Assembly: GCA_900540785.1 (NCBI GenBank)
Contig: UQHF01000031.1
Location: 1-43,566, forward strand
Direction: 5' to 3'
Length of the DNA: 43,566 nt
From: an uncultured Blautia sp.
GTDB taxonomy: Bacteria; Bacillota; Clostridia; Lachnospirales; Lachnospiraceae
Part shown: positions 33,457-41,621 of the stretch, piece by piece
How the letters are laid out: each line of letters begins with the position of its first letter
Position numbering within the stretch: position 1 is the stretch's first letter
Position numbers and translations under genes: made by a program
The notes under the pieces: model-generated
The model's database searches: none
What the model saw: only the letters and a program-made list of their open reading frames with translations
Told to the model about the DNA's origin: nothing

Positions 33457-33510
33457 TTGACAAAAAGAATCATATAAGATACATTGGAAGTATCGTATAT
33501 GATTCTTTTT
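33457..33510 (+). promoter_or_regulatory. promoter embedded in a long inverted repeat
   Basis: TTGACA (33457-33462), a 17-bp spacer and TACATT (33480-33485) form a probable promoter. Overlapping it, AAAAAGAATCATATA(A)GATAC at 33462-33482 pairs with GTATC(G)TATATGATTCTTTTT at 33490-33510: 20 of 21 positions around a 7-nt loop. It may be both a terminator for the gene upstream and an operator for the operon downstream, which encodes an XRE repressor. Confidence 0.65.
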
Positions 33511-33527
33511 GGAAGGAGGATTTTTTA

Positions 33528-34259
33528 ATGAATGAAACACTGGAAGTATATTTAAACCTGGATTTGGAAAATGAAGATACAAACGAAGAATTGATCCGGC
33601 GGATTGACGAACTGCTTTTGTCAGCAGGCATGAAGTATTCTGGTATCTCGAATATGTATCTTCCTGTAGATCGGAAAAATCGTGATACAGCAGTTTTCTG
33701 TGCGGAAAAACTATTAAAAAATGCGGAGTGGCTGAAAGATATTTTATCGCATATTGCAGTCGGAACACTCACAGATGCCTGCTCGATGGCGGAGATTCAA
33801 ACAGATATGATGTCGAATCCTTCGCAGGAGAAGATATGGTATTATGAGCAATATTATCAGAAAACGAAGAAACTGCCTCATGCGATTGTGGTAGATGAAG
33901 ACAGACAGGTCAGAGATGGCTATATATCATACCTTTTGGCAAAAAAGTATCATGTGCATGCAGATATTTGTGAAATGGTATCAAGACAGCCGCTGCGAAA
34001 GATTGTCAAAGGAATGCACGTAAAGTTTTCTGACGGGAAATGGAGAAAGACAAGCAGAAAACGATACATTTGGTCTTATACATTGAAGGCGCCGGTTGTT
34101 CCGGGAGATATTTTAATGGTAAATACAAAAAATGGAAAAGCTTTTATATGCGTAGATAAAATAGATTATGCTGCTGGGAAATTTTGCTCGAAATACAGGA
34201 AAGTAAGGAAACATTTGAATATACATATGGAGGAAGAGAACACAAATTATGAGAAATAG
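33528..34259 (+). CDS. hypothetical protein in an operon with an XRE regulator
   Basis: This 243-residue protein starts with a beta-alpha segment (LEVYLNLDLENEDTNEELIR, continuing IDELLLSAGMKYSG). A ParB/nuclease-like loop VVDEDRQVRDGYISYLLAKK sits in the middle. The C-terminus (RYIWSYTLKAPVVPGDILMV followed by TKNGKAFICV) is a small beta domain often found at the end of Firmicute proteins of unknown function. There are no catalytic motifs I can name. A strong GGAGG precedes the start. It overlaps the XRE gene by 11 bases, so the two are translationally coupled. Confidence 0.65.
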   Translation: MNETLEVYLNLDLENEDTNEELIRRIDELLLSAGMKYSGISNMYLPVDRKNRDTAVFCAEKLLKNAEWLKDILSHIAVGTLTDACSMAEIQTDMMSNPSQEKIWYYEQYYQKTKKLPHAIVVDEDRQVRDGYISYLLAKKYHVHADICEMVSRQPLRKIVKGMHVKFSDGKWRKTSRKRYIWSYTLKAPVVPGDILMVNTKNGKAFICVDKIDYAAGKFCSKYRKVRKHLNIHMEEENTNYEK

Positions 34260-34527
34260 TATGGATTATATTTATACATCCGGTGAACAGAAAATTGTAA
34301 TAGAAGTGGAGCAGAAAAGCGTGAGACAGTCTGTCATTGAGCAGTATGTGAATAGTCGGAAAATGCAGGGAATCACACAGGCAGAACTTGCAAAGAGAGC
34401 AGGAGTTCCACGGAGTAATATTACAAGATTTGAAAGCGGCAATTACAATCCATCTTTGGAAATGATGGTGCGGATAGCGGAAGCATTGGGAATGACATTA
34501 CAGGTTCAGTTGATGGCGAAGGAATAA
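34249..34527 (+). CDS. XRE-family helix-turn-helix regulator
   Basis: This 92-residue protein has a C-terminal XRE helix-turn-helix (QGITQAELAKRAGVPRSNIT followed by RFESGNYNPSLEMMV) and a short N-terminal extension. The arrangement (unknown protein upstream, small XRE protein downstream, overlapping genes) is that of a toxin-antitoxin-like or autoregulated pair. The long inverted repeat at 33462-33510 is a plausible binding site. Assignment as an antitoxin is inference only. Confidence 0.9.
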   Translation: MRNSMDYIYTSGEQKIVIEVEQKSVRQSVIEQYVNSRKMQGITQAELAKRAGVPRSNITRFESGNYNPSLEMMVRIAEALGMTLQVQLMAKE

Positions 34528-34550
34528 GCTGCTGTATACGGAGAGCAGAT

Positions 34551-34688
34551 ATGAAAAAGGAATTTTTAGGAACATGGGAATTGATTTATAACCCGGATTT
34601 TAAAGTGGACGAATTCGACCACTTTAAATCCGAAGCGGGTTTGCATACATTTGTATTAAGTGTCGCAGAATGGATTCATATAAGATGA
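34551..34688 (+). pseudogene. KilA-N domain fragment
   Basis: A 45-codon reading frame begins MKKEFLGTWELIYNPDFKVD and ends LSVAEWIHIR before TGA. It aligns with residues around 51-92 of the KilA-N protein at 30085 (YLSVWEQIYNPEFKVFESEH ... TPSVSEWINKT). The rest of the domain and the C-terminal half are absent. A GGAG site precedes the ATG, so a short peptide could still be made. It abuts the 3' end of the oppositely oriented kinase gene. Confidence 0.8.
34600..34627. repeat. palindrome within the KilA-N fragment
   Basis: TTAAAGTGG and CCACTTTAA arms flank ACGAATTCGA, itself largely self-complementary around GAATTC. It is at the same codons (FKVDEFDHFK) as the palindrome in the KilA-N gene at 30284-30311. 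Relative to that gene the arm changed from GTGTTC/GAACAC to GTGG/CCAC, keeping complementarity. Confidence 0.7.
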
Positions 34689-34698
34689 CCGGAGCACC

Positions 34699-35988
34699 CT
34701 ACCCAATTAAAATCACAACTTTAAACCATTCTTTATCATAGGAAATATCAAGTGTTCCATCGTATTTATCCACGATTTCCTTCACAGAGGAGATGCCGAT
34801 GCCGTGGGCATTTTTATCTTCTTTATCAGAAAGGAAGCGTCCTTTTTTCTCGGTGATTTCGTTTATTTTGCTGTTGGTAAGATCAAAGCTGAAGTAGCCG
34901 TTTTCTGTGTAACGGCATTTCAGTTCCAGCTTCCGTCTGGAAGCATCGTCTATTTTCCGGCAGGCTTCAATGGCATTATCCAGGGTGTTGGCAAAAATAG
35001 TACAGAGGCTTACATCGTCGATAAAAAGCATTTTGTCGATGTCGATATTGAGAAACGCATCAATAGAGGCATTTGTCATCATCTGATACTTTGCGTTTAT
35101 TACGGCGTTTACTACGCTGTTCTGACAGAAACGCCTGTTGGCGGTCTGCATATAGCCGGAAATGCTGCGGAAGTATTCTTTTGCTTCTGTAAGGTTTCCT
35201 TTATCCAGAAGATTTCCCACAACAGAAAGATGATTGTTCATGTCGTGGCGGAATTTGCGGATTTGATTCTGGTTGTGTTCCAGTTCTTCGTAATAATTTT
35301 TCTGAAGCTGAAGGTTTTTTCGTTCCAGGTCTGCGTGAAGTCCGTCAGCAAGATAGGCGGCAAGACGCACGCTTCCGATATTTGTGATCAGGCAGGCAAG
35401 AATGCAGGGCCAGATAAAGTATGTTTTATGATCCGGAGCAAGGTAAATACAGCTAAACAGTGCGGAGAAAGAGGCAAGGCTGATGACATCCACGATAGTC
35501 CATGCTTTGTCTGTAAATATGTTCTGGATTTTTTTCAGTGAAGAATGGAAAAAACGGTAAAAAATAATCCAGAAAACAGGAATAACGATAAACCCCACAG
35601 AGGACATAAGGGAGTTTGCAAACAGATCATCCTCAGTAAAAAAATACATGAAAATATGACCTCCGATGTCTACGTGAAGAAGATTGACGGAGGCTGCAAT
35701 GGGCAGAAAAATAAGAATCATGGAAAGTTTTACAAGCCATTTTCCCTTATAAAGCGTAAAGTTTGCTATGGCAAATAAAAGCAGGGCAAAGGAAATATTT
35801 GTCATATCTTTTGGAAATACCACAAGGGTAGAAACGATAGTGTAGAGAAGCAGCCCAAGAAGGAATGAAAGCTTCCCCTTTCGCCTTTTCATAGTACAGT
35901 CCATACATTTCATAAAGAAATATCCGGTAATAAATTCCAGCACATTTGCCAGTCTGTAAAGTATAAAAATAAGAACAGATGAACTCAT
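34699..35988 (-). CDS. sensor histidine kinase with GHKL domain, AgrC-like
   Basis: This 429-residue protein has about six N-terminal membrane helices (residues 5-205), a linker coiled coil (ADLERKNLQLQKNYYEELEH), the phospho-acceptor His248 in IRKFRHDMNNHLSVV and a C-terminal GHKL ATPase with the N-box NTLDNAIEAC. The ATG at 35988 is used because AGGGGT lies just upstream and the protein begins in a membrane helix there; a longer frame would add 42 residues overlapping the response-regulator gene. It pairs with the LytTR regulator 11 bases upstream. Such pairs commonly sense peptides or membrane stress. Confidence 0.92.
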   Translation of the reverse strand: MSSSVLIFILYRLANVLEFITGYFFMKCMDCTMKRRKGKLSFLLGLLLYTIVSTLVVFPKDMTNISFALLLFAIANFTLYKGKWLVKLSMILIFLPIAASVNLLHVDIGGHIFMYFFTEDDLFANSLMSSVGFIVIPVFWIIFYRFFHSSLKKIQNIFTDKAWTIVDVISLASFSALFSCIYLAPDHKTYFIWPCILACLITNIGSVRLAAYLADGLHADLERKNLQLQKNYYEELEHNQNQIRKFRHDMNNHLSVVGNLLDKGNLTEAKEYFRSISGYMQTANRRFCQNSVVNAVINAKYQMMTNASIDAFLNIDIDKMLFIDDVSLCTIFANTLDNAIEACRKIDDASRRKLELKCRYTENGYFSFDLTNSKINEITEKKGRFLSDKEDKNAHGIGISSVKEIVDKYDGTLDISYDKEWFKVVILIG

Positions 35989-35999
35989 AAAGATACCCC

Positions 36000-36701
36000 T
36001 CAGTTTAACATTGTTTTCGCAAAGGCCACTGCAAGCGTCTGTTTGTAGGCGCGGCTTACAGGAAGTTCTTCGCCGCTGCAGACGCAGGAAGAGCTTTCTA
36101 CTTTGGAAATACAATTCATATTTACAAGATAACGATTGTGAATACGCTGGAAAAAGTCAGGAAGCTTTGATTCTACTTCGTCCAGTTTTTCGTAAAAAGA
36201 GACTTGCTCTCCATTTTTCTGTACGGCGCAGATGTTTCGCTTATCGCTCTTAAAATAAGAAATTTCCCGGATACTGAGCCGGAGAGTTCCGGATTTTTGC
36301 TGTACAATATAGAACTGCTCTTCCTGTGAAGAAAGTTCTTTTACAGCGCTTTCCAGCACTTCTTTTAATTTGTTTTTTTCGTATGGTTTTAAAATATAAT
36401 GAAAGGCATGTACCTCATATCCCTGGAAAACATAGTCCGGGTATGCGGTAATAAAGATGATCAGCATCTTTTTTTCGAGATTTCGGAGGGCTCTTGCAGT
36501 ATCCATTCCTCCCATTCCCGGCATTTCAATGTCAAGAAAGAGAATGTCCGGTTCTTTTTTATTGATGCGTTCAAGAAGAGAAATTCCTGATTCATATTCC
36601 TCTATTTCATATGTAAGTGCCATAAGATCAAGCTGGACTTCGATTAAATGACGCAGGTCCTTACGAAGCTTTTTGTCGTCGTCACAGATTGCTATTTTCA
36701 T
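36000..36701 (-). CDS. LytTR-family response regulator, AgrA-like
   Basis: This 233-residue protein has a receiver domain (MKIAICDDDKK, phospho-acceptor Asp57 in ILFLDIEMPGMGG, Lys in HYILKPYEK) and a C-terminal LytTR DNA-binding domain (ISYFKSDKRNICAV ... RIHNRYLVNMNCI). The ATG at 36701 gives a standard receiver N-terminus. It is transcribed with the kinase and divergently from the ABC genes at 36913, so those genes are the likely targets. Bce-type transporters are usually paired with OmpR-type regulators, which makes the pairing here less usual. Confidence 0.93.
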   Translation of the reverse strand: MKIAICDDDKKLRKDLRHLIEVQLDLMALTYEIEEYESGISLLERINKKEPDILFLDIEMPGMGGMDTARALRNLEKKMLIIFITAYPDYVFQGYEVHAFHYILKPYEKNKLKEVLESAVKELSSQEEQFYIVQQKSGTLRLSIREISYFKSDKRNICAVQKNGEQVSFYEKLDEVESKLPDFFQRIHNRYLVNMNCISKVESSSCVCSGEELPVSRAYKQTLAVAFAKTMLN

Positions 36702-36860
36702 GATAAAACTCCCTGGTAGATTTCTGTATAATAAGATGTGGGGCAAAAGATGCCTGACGAATTGTTCCGCATTTCATGCTCCCGCAATTCTAGCATCATA
36801 ATAATATCATACAAACTTTACAAAATCCATGTCAAAAATAACATTTTCCTGAGAGAAAAA

Positions 36861-36905
36861 CCTCCCTGTTTTTTCTATAATAGTCTTAACAGATAACAAG
36901 GGAGG
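36861..36905 (+). promoter_or_regulatory. ABC operon promoter region with inverted repeat spanning the SD sequence
   Basis: TATAAT at 36876-36881 has no good -35 box 17 bp upstream, as expected for an activator-dependent promoter. CCTCCCTGTT (36861-36870) and AACAAGGGAGG (36895-36905) form an inverted repeat flanking it. The right arm contains the ribosome binding site of the ABC ATPase gene. The left arm lies upstream of the predicted transcript start, so this is more likely a DNA-level site than an mRNA hairpin. Confidence 0.4.
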
Positions 36906-36912
36906 AAACAAC

Positions 36913-37665
36913 ATGTTAAAGGTAGAAAAGCTGAACAAAAGTTATACAAACGGTGTGAATACATATCCGGTATTAAAAGACGTATCACTTCATGTAAAAA
37001 AAGGAGAATTTGTAGGAGTCATGGGACCGTCCGGTTCCGGAAAAACAACACTTTTAAACTGTATTTCCTGTTTTATTCCTCATGACAGTGGAAAAATCCG
37101 ACTGGGAGATATGGATATTTCCAGTTTAGATGAGCGAAGGCTTGCTCATGTGAGAAATGAAAAACTGGGTTTTGTATTTCAGGATTTTATGCTTCTTGAC
37201 GGTCTTACTGTACGGGAAAATATATGCCTTCCGCAGATTATTGCAAACAAACCGATTGCACAGATGGAAGCAAAATCAGAGAAATTGTGCAGCCTTTTTG
37301 GAATTAAAAAGATTATGGATAAGTATCCGGCAGAGATTTCCGGAGGAGAGAAACAGAGAACAGCCGTTGCAAGGGCGCTTATGAATAATCCGTATGTGAT
37401 TCTGGCAGACGAGCCCACAGGAAATCTTGACAGTAAATCCTGCAAGGCAGTAATTGATGCGTTTCTACAGGCAAAAGAGCAGATAGGAGCGACTATTTTT
37501 ATGGTAACACACGACAGTTTTGCAGCTTCTTTCTGTGACAGAGTCATTGTTTTAAAAGACGGAACGATTCATCAGGAAGTGAAAAGAACAGGGACAAGAC
37601 GTGAATTTATGGATCAGCTTCTTGATATTTTAAGAGAGCTTGGAGGAGATGAGGATAATGAATAA
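36913..37665 (+). CDS. ABC transporter ATP-binding protein, BceA/LolD-type
   Basis: This 250-residue ATPase has Walker A GPSGSGKTTLL (Lys44), a Q-loop in LGFVFQDFML, the signature ISGGEKQRTAVARAL, Walker B VILADEPTGNLDS and switch histidine in MVTHDS. It belongs to the MacB/Bce/LolD class of non-transport-stroke ATPases that work with FtsX-like permeases. It overlaps the permease gene by eight bases. It probably confers antimicrobial-peptide resistance or sensing together with the divergent two-component system; this is inferred from family and context. Confidence 0.95.
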   Translation: MLKVEKLNKSYTNGVNTYPVLKDVSLHVKKGEFVGVMGPSGSGKTTLLNCISCFIPHDSGKIRLGDMDISSLDERRLAHVRNEKLGFVFQDFMLLDGLTVRENICLPQIIANKPIAQMEAKSEKLCSLFGIKKIMDKYPAEISGGEKQRTAVARALMNNPYVILADEPTGNLDSKSCKAVIDAFLQAKEQIGATIFMVTHDSFAASFCDRVIVLKDGTIHQEVKRTGTRREFMDQLLDILRELGGDEDNE

Positions 37666-39748
37666 GATTTATAAAAAGCTTCGGAAAAACACAAAAGGAC
37701 AGTATTATTTATTAAGCTTCTGCGTGTTTTTATCTGTCCTTCTTGTGACTTCTTTTTCTCTTATGTATTTCGGACCGACTGTGCAGGAATTTCTTCCTGA
37801 GGGAGGAGATACAAGGAAAATGGCGTCTCTTCTCCTTGGCGTAACTGCAGTGGGCTGTTTCGTATTTACTGTGTATGCTTCCGGACTTTTCTTCCGGTTT
37901 AAGGCGAGAGAGTACGGGATTTTAATGGCTCTCGGAACTGAGAAAAGACAGTTGAAAAAACTTCTTTTTAAGGAGCTTTCCGTTGTCACAGCATTTGCTT
38001 CTCTTTTAGGACTGTTGATTTCTGTTCCGGCATCTTTTTTAATCTGGAAGCTGTTCGAACTGTTTATCATTTCAAACGAGCAGATGACTTACAGGTTCGG
38101 AGCAGTGGGATTTTTGCCGGGGATTCTTTTCGCCTGTATTCTTGCCTGTGTTCTCGGCATTGCAGGAAGAAGATTTATTAACCGCTCCGATATTATGGAG
38201 ATTCTTCGGACACAGCAGAAGACGGAGATGGTAAAAGAGGTAAAAGGCTGGACGTTCCCTGTGGGTGTGGTTTTCACGGTTCTTGGAATTTTGCTGGGAG
38301 CCGGTCTTCCGCAGATTGCAGCAAAGAAATGGGGAATTGGTCTTCCGGGAATTGTAAATCTTTTTTATCTTCTGTCTCTTGTGGGAATTTATTTTATTCT
38401 TTTGTCTGCAGTGTCACAGAGCAAAACAAAGAAAAACAGGAAAAAATATTATGGAAATCTTGTTTCTATCAGTCTGATGCGTTTTACTGCAAAAGCGACA
38501 ACAAAGAATATGTGTGTTATGACGCTTCTCATTTTTGTGTCCGGTTTTTCCGCTTTTTACGGAATGCAGTATATACTTTCAGGCGGCGCGATAGATACGG
38601 AGAACAGCAAGGATTTTTCTCTTCATTATCCGGCTCCCGAAAATCAGATTGGAAAAGAAGAGATTTATAATACTGCTTCTTCTTACGGCATTGAAGTGAC
38701 AGATTTCACGGAAAATGAGGCGACAAATCTTGTAGTTTCTTATCGCGCAAAGGATTTTGATGAAGAGACAAGCCGGTATATTGAAGTTTACAGAGACAGA
38801 GAATCTGCTTCCCTTTTTGTTTCAGAAAGCGATTTTGAGAAGATGTCCGGACGGGAACTAAATGTGGAGCCGGGTACATATCAGACGGTTACCATAACCG
38901 ACTATGCGGGATTTTTTGATTACGAGGACGGGCTTACGGAGGTAATGAATCCGGATACAGGAAAAATATATTCTCTCACTTACGGAGGAAGTGTGGAAAG
39001 CGATGTTCTGGCACCTTTCAGCGCTCCGTTTGCATACGTTGTGTGCGATGAAGAGTATCAGATTATGACAGAGGGCGTGCAGGATATATATAAAGAAAAC
39101 ATCATTTCTTTTAATGCTGCCAATGTAGAGGAGTCCTATGATTTTGCAAAAGATCTGCTTGCACAGTATGTGGAACGGGCTACCGACCTTTCCAATCACA
39201 TGGGTTACTGGGATATATGGGCGCAGAAAACGGCAGATGAGGCAGGAGAGGAGTATGGTTATGGGGATAAGATCAACATGACGATAGATAACAACATGCT
39301 TCTCGGAGACTGGAAATATGCGCCGCAGTTTAATATCATTACGATGCAGGACAGAATGCAGCTTATCAGTGTTTATGTCATGTTAAGCCTCTATATATTT
39401 ATCATATCTCTGGCAGCCGTGAGCGTCATGGCATACGTGAGAAGTATTTCTGTGGCAACAGATAATAAGGGACTTTTTGAAAGCCTGACAAAGCTTGGAG
39501 CTGATGCAGCTTATAAGAGAAGGATTCTGAAAAAACAGATTGCCCGCATTGTACAGTATCCGGGAATCATAGGCTGTGTTCTTTGCTTTGCTTTTGCCCT
39601 TGCCATGAACTTTATGAATGACGGAAGGCTTGTTGCGCTGGAAGTAAAATCGCTTTCTGTTCTGGCAGTTATGCTGCTGGGAATAGGAGTTGTCTTATAT
39701 GCAGTTTACAAATATGCAATGAATAAGGCTGAGAAGATTGTAATGTAA
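37658..39748 (+). CDS. ABC transporter permease, BceB-like (FtsX family)
   Basis: This 696-residue membrane protein has FtsX-type regions near both ends and about ten predicted helices. The first hydrophobic segment is YYLLSFCVFLSVLLVTSFSL. Cytoplasmic coupling text (RFKAREYGILMALGTEKRQL) precedes the next helix. A large extracellular domain of about 220 residues (roughly 305-530) is characteristic of BceB-type permeases. The ATG at 37658 is chosen because GGAGG lies 11 bases upstream; an earlier in-frame ATG is only 2 bases from that site. Confidence 0.9.
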   Translation: MNKIYKKLRKNTKGQYYLLSFCVFLSVLLVTSFSLMYFGPTVQEFLPEGGDTRKMASLLLGVTAVGCFVFTVYASGLFFRFKAREYGILMALGTEKRQLKKLLFKELSVVTAFASLLGLLISVPASFLIWKLFELFIISNEQMTYRFGAVGFLPGILFACILACVLGIAGRRFINRSDIMEILRTQQKTEMVKEVKGWTFPVGVVFTVLGILLGAGLPQIAAKKWGIGLPGIVNLFYLLSLVGIYFILLSAVSQSKTKKNRKKYYGNLVSISLMRFTAKATTKNMCVMTLLIFVSGFSAFYGMQYILSGGAIDTENSKDFSLHYPAPENQIGKEEIYNTASSYGIEVTDFTENEATNLVVSYRAKDFDEETSRYIEVYRDRESASLFVSESDFEKMSGRELNVEPGTYQTVTITDYAGFFDYEDGLTEVMNPDTGKIYSLTYGGSVESDVLAPFSAPFAYVVCDEEYQIMTEGVQDIYKENIISFNAANVEESYDFAKDLLAQYVERATDLSNHMGYWDIWAQKTADEAGEEYGYGDKINMTIDNNMLLGDWKYAPQFNIITMQDRMQLISVYVMLSLYIFIISLAAVSVMAYVRSISVATDNKGLFESLTKLGADAAYKRRILKKQIARIVQYPGIIGCVLCFAFALAMNFMNDGRLVALEVKSLSVLAVMLLGIGVVLYAVYKYAMNKAEKIVM

Positions 39749-39766
39749 AAAATCCTGTGGTACAAT
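39738..39766 (+). promoter_or_regulatory. possible promoter of the ABC exporter pair
   Basis: TTGTAA (39738-39743), a 17-bp spacer and TACAAT (39761-39766) lie at the end of the permease gene. The predicted start near 39773 would leave a 70-base leader containing a hairpin and a 16-bp palindrome. Confidence 0.5.
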
Positions 39767-39783
39767 TACATACAGAAAAACCG

Positions 39784-39825
39784 GGAGCCGCTGTCCTTGG
39801 ACAGGGGCTCCTGTAATATTACAGG
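39784..39825 (+). promoter_or_regulatory. leader hairpin and perfect 16-bp palindrome before the exporter genes
   Basis: GGAGCC-G-CTGTCC pairs with GGACAG-G-GGCTCC around TT (12 pairs, one G-G mismatch) at 39784-39811. It overlaps CCTGTAATATTACAGG at 39810-39825, which is perfectly self-complementary. No T-run follows, so this is not a standard terminator. Overlapping stem-loops between a promoter and the ribosome binding site suggest a regulator site or attenuation. Confidence 0.5.
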
Positions 39826-39842
39826 AAGGAGTTTTCAGAAGA

Positions 39843-41621
39843 ATGAAAAACAGAAAAATACGGCTTACTCTTCGCTTTTTTAAGGGCGCGAAGAGATACT
39901 TTATAGTGGCTGTCATTGCTTCTTTTATTACGACTGTTTTTAATTCTCTTACGCCGCAGATATTCCGTTTTACCATTGATTCTGTCCTTGATGGGGATAA
40001 GTATCCGTATCTTGCAGAGCATTTGTGGATGATAGCAGGCGTTCTTGTGGGAGTTGCAATGCTGTCAGGAGTATCCATGTTTTTCAGCCGCTTTTTTACA
40101 GCGAGAGCAGGAGAAAATTTTGCGGAAAATATGAGGAATGCTCTCTATGCTCATGTGCAGAGATTACCCTCAGCCTGGCATGACAAAAATCAGACAGGAG
40201 ACATTATCCAGAGGTGTACTTCCGATGTGGAGGTTATCCGAAACTTTGTTGTAACTCAGCTTCTTGAAGTATTTCGTACTGTGTTTTTAATCGGAGTTTC
40301 GTTTACCATGATGTGGTCCATGAACAGGAAATTATCATGTATCGTTCTCCTTTTTGTTCCTGTTATTGTAGCATATTCCTCAATATTTTACCGCCTGATC
40401 GCAAGAAGATTTACAGATGCGGACGAGGCGGAGGGAGAATTGTCTACTGTAGTGCAGGAGAATGCAACAGGAGTGCGCGTTGTCCGGGCATTTGGAAGAG
40501 AACAGTACGAGATGGAGCGTTTCCGGAAAAAGAATGATGCCTTTGCAAAGCTCTGGATACGTCTTGGAACTCTGTCAGGTCTTTACTGGGGAATGGGCGA
40601 TCTGATCACAGGACTTCAGGTTGTTACGGTAATCGTAGTGGGCGCTCTGGAAGCAGTAAACGGAAACATTTCCGTGGGAGAATTTATTGCGTTTGCTTCA
40701 TATAATACAGCTCTTGTCTGGCCGGTACGAGGTCTTGGACGTATTCTTTCAGATATGAGTAAGGCAGGAGTTTCTTTTGAGCGTGTGGACTATATTATAA
40801 AAGCAGAGGAGGAAGCATACGGACAGACGGAGACGAAACCTCTCTCTGATTTTGATATTTCTTTTTCTCATGTAAGCTTTGCTTACGAGGAGGGACAGAA
40901 GGTTTTATCAGACGTGAGTTTCCATATTCCTCAGGGAAAGGTATTCGGTATTTTAGGCGGAACAGGAAGCGGAAAATCGACGGTTACGCAGCTTCTGGCG
41001 CGGTTTTATGAGCTGAAAGAAGGGGAGGGAAATATTTCTCTTGGCGGGCAGGATATTCGTCAGATTCCCCTTGAAATTCTTCGAAAGAATGTGGCAATGG
41101 TACTGCAGGAGCCGTTTCTTTATTCAAGAACGATACGAGAAAATATAGCAGCTTCCAATCCGGAGGCAACCTTTGAGGAGATAAGAAATGCGGCGCAAAT
41201 CGCCTGTGTAGATGATGCAATTATGAGCTTTCCGGACGGATATGATACGCTTGTAGGAGAGAGGGGTGTGACCCTTTCCGGAGGACAGAGACAGAGGGTT
41301 GCAATAGCGAGAATGCTCCTTCAGAAAGCCCCGGTGCTTATTTTTGACGATTCCTTATCTGCTGTAGATGCAGAGACAGACTCGCTTATACGAAAAGCTC
41401 TTTCTGTACATATGAAAGGATCTACTGTGATCCTGATTTCCCATAGAATTACTACATTGATGGCGGCAGACGAGATTATGGTGCTGAAACAGGGAAGAGC
41501 AGAAGAGATGGGAACACACAGCGAACTGATCGCGAAAAACGGGATTTACAGAAAAATATACGAGATTCAGATGAGTCACGATGACAGAAACGAGGTGAGA
41601 GAAAAACATGGCAGCTTATGA
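39843..41621 (+). CDS. ABC exporter half-transporter, first subunit (degenerate Walker B)
   Basis: This 592-residue protein has an N-terminal six-helix ABC exporter domain (about 1-310) and a C-terminal ATPase. The ATPase has Walker A GILGGTGSGKSTV, signature LSGGQRQRVAIARML and Walker B VLIFDDSLSAVDAE. The catalytic glutamate after Walker B is replaced by aspartate (FDDS), as in the non-hydrolytic subunit of heterodimeric exporters (BmrC/TM287 type). It overlaps its partner gene by 14 bases. The substrate is probably a drug or peptide; specificity is unknown. Confidence 0.95.
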   Translation: MKNRKIRLTLRFFKGAKRYFIVAVIASFITTVFNSLTPQIFRFTIDSVLDGDKYPYLAEHLWMIAGVLVGVAMLSGVSMFFSRFFTARAGENFAENMRNALYAHVQRLPSAWHDKNQTGDIIQRCTSDVEVIRNFVVTQLLEVFRTVFLIGVSFTMMWSMNRKLSCIVLLFVPVIVAYSSIFYRLIARRFTDADEAEGELSTVVQENATGVRVVRAFGREQYEMERFRKKNDAFAKLWIRLGTLSGLYWGMGDLITGLQVVTVIVVGALEAVNGNISVGEFIAFASYNTALVWPVRGLGRILSDMSKAGVSFERVDYIIKAEEEAYGQTETKPLSDFDISFSHVSFAYEEGQKVLSDVSFHIPQGKVFGILGGTGSGKSTVTQLLARFYELKEGEGNISLGGQDIRQIPLEILRKNVAMVLQEPFLYSRTIRENIAASNPEATFEEIRNAAQIACVDDAIMSFPDGYDTLVGERGVTLSGGQRQRVAIARMLLQKAPVLIFDDSLSAVDAETDSLIRKALSVHMKGSTVILISHRITTLMAADEIMVLKQGRAEEMGTHSELIAKNGIYRKIYEIQMSHDDRNEVREKHGSL

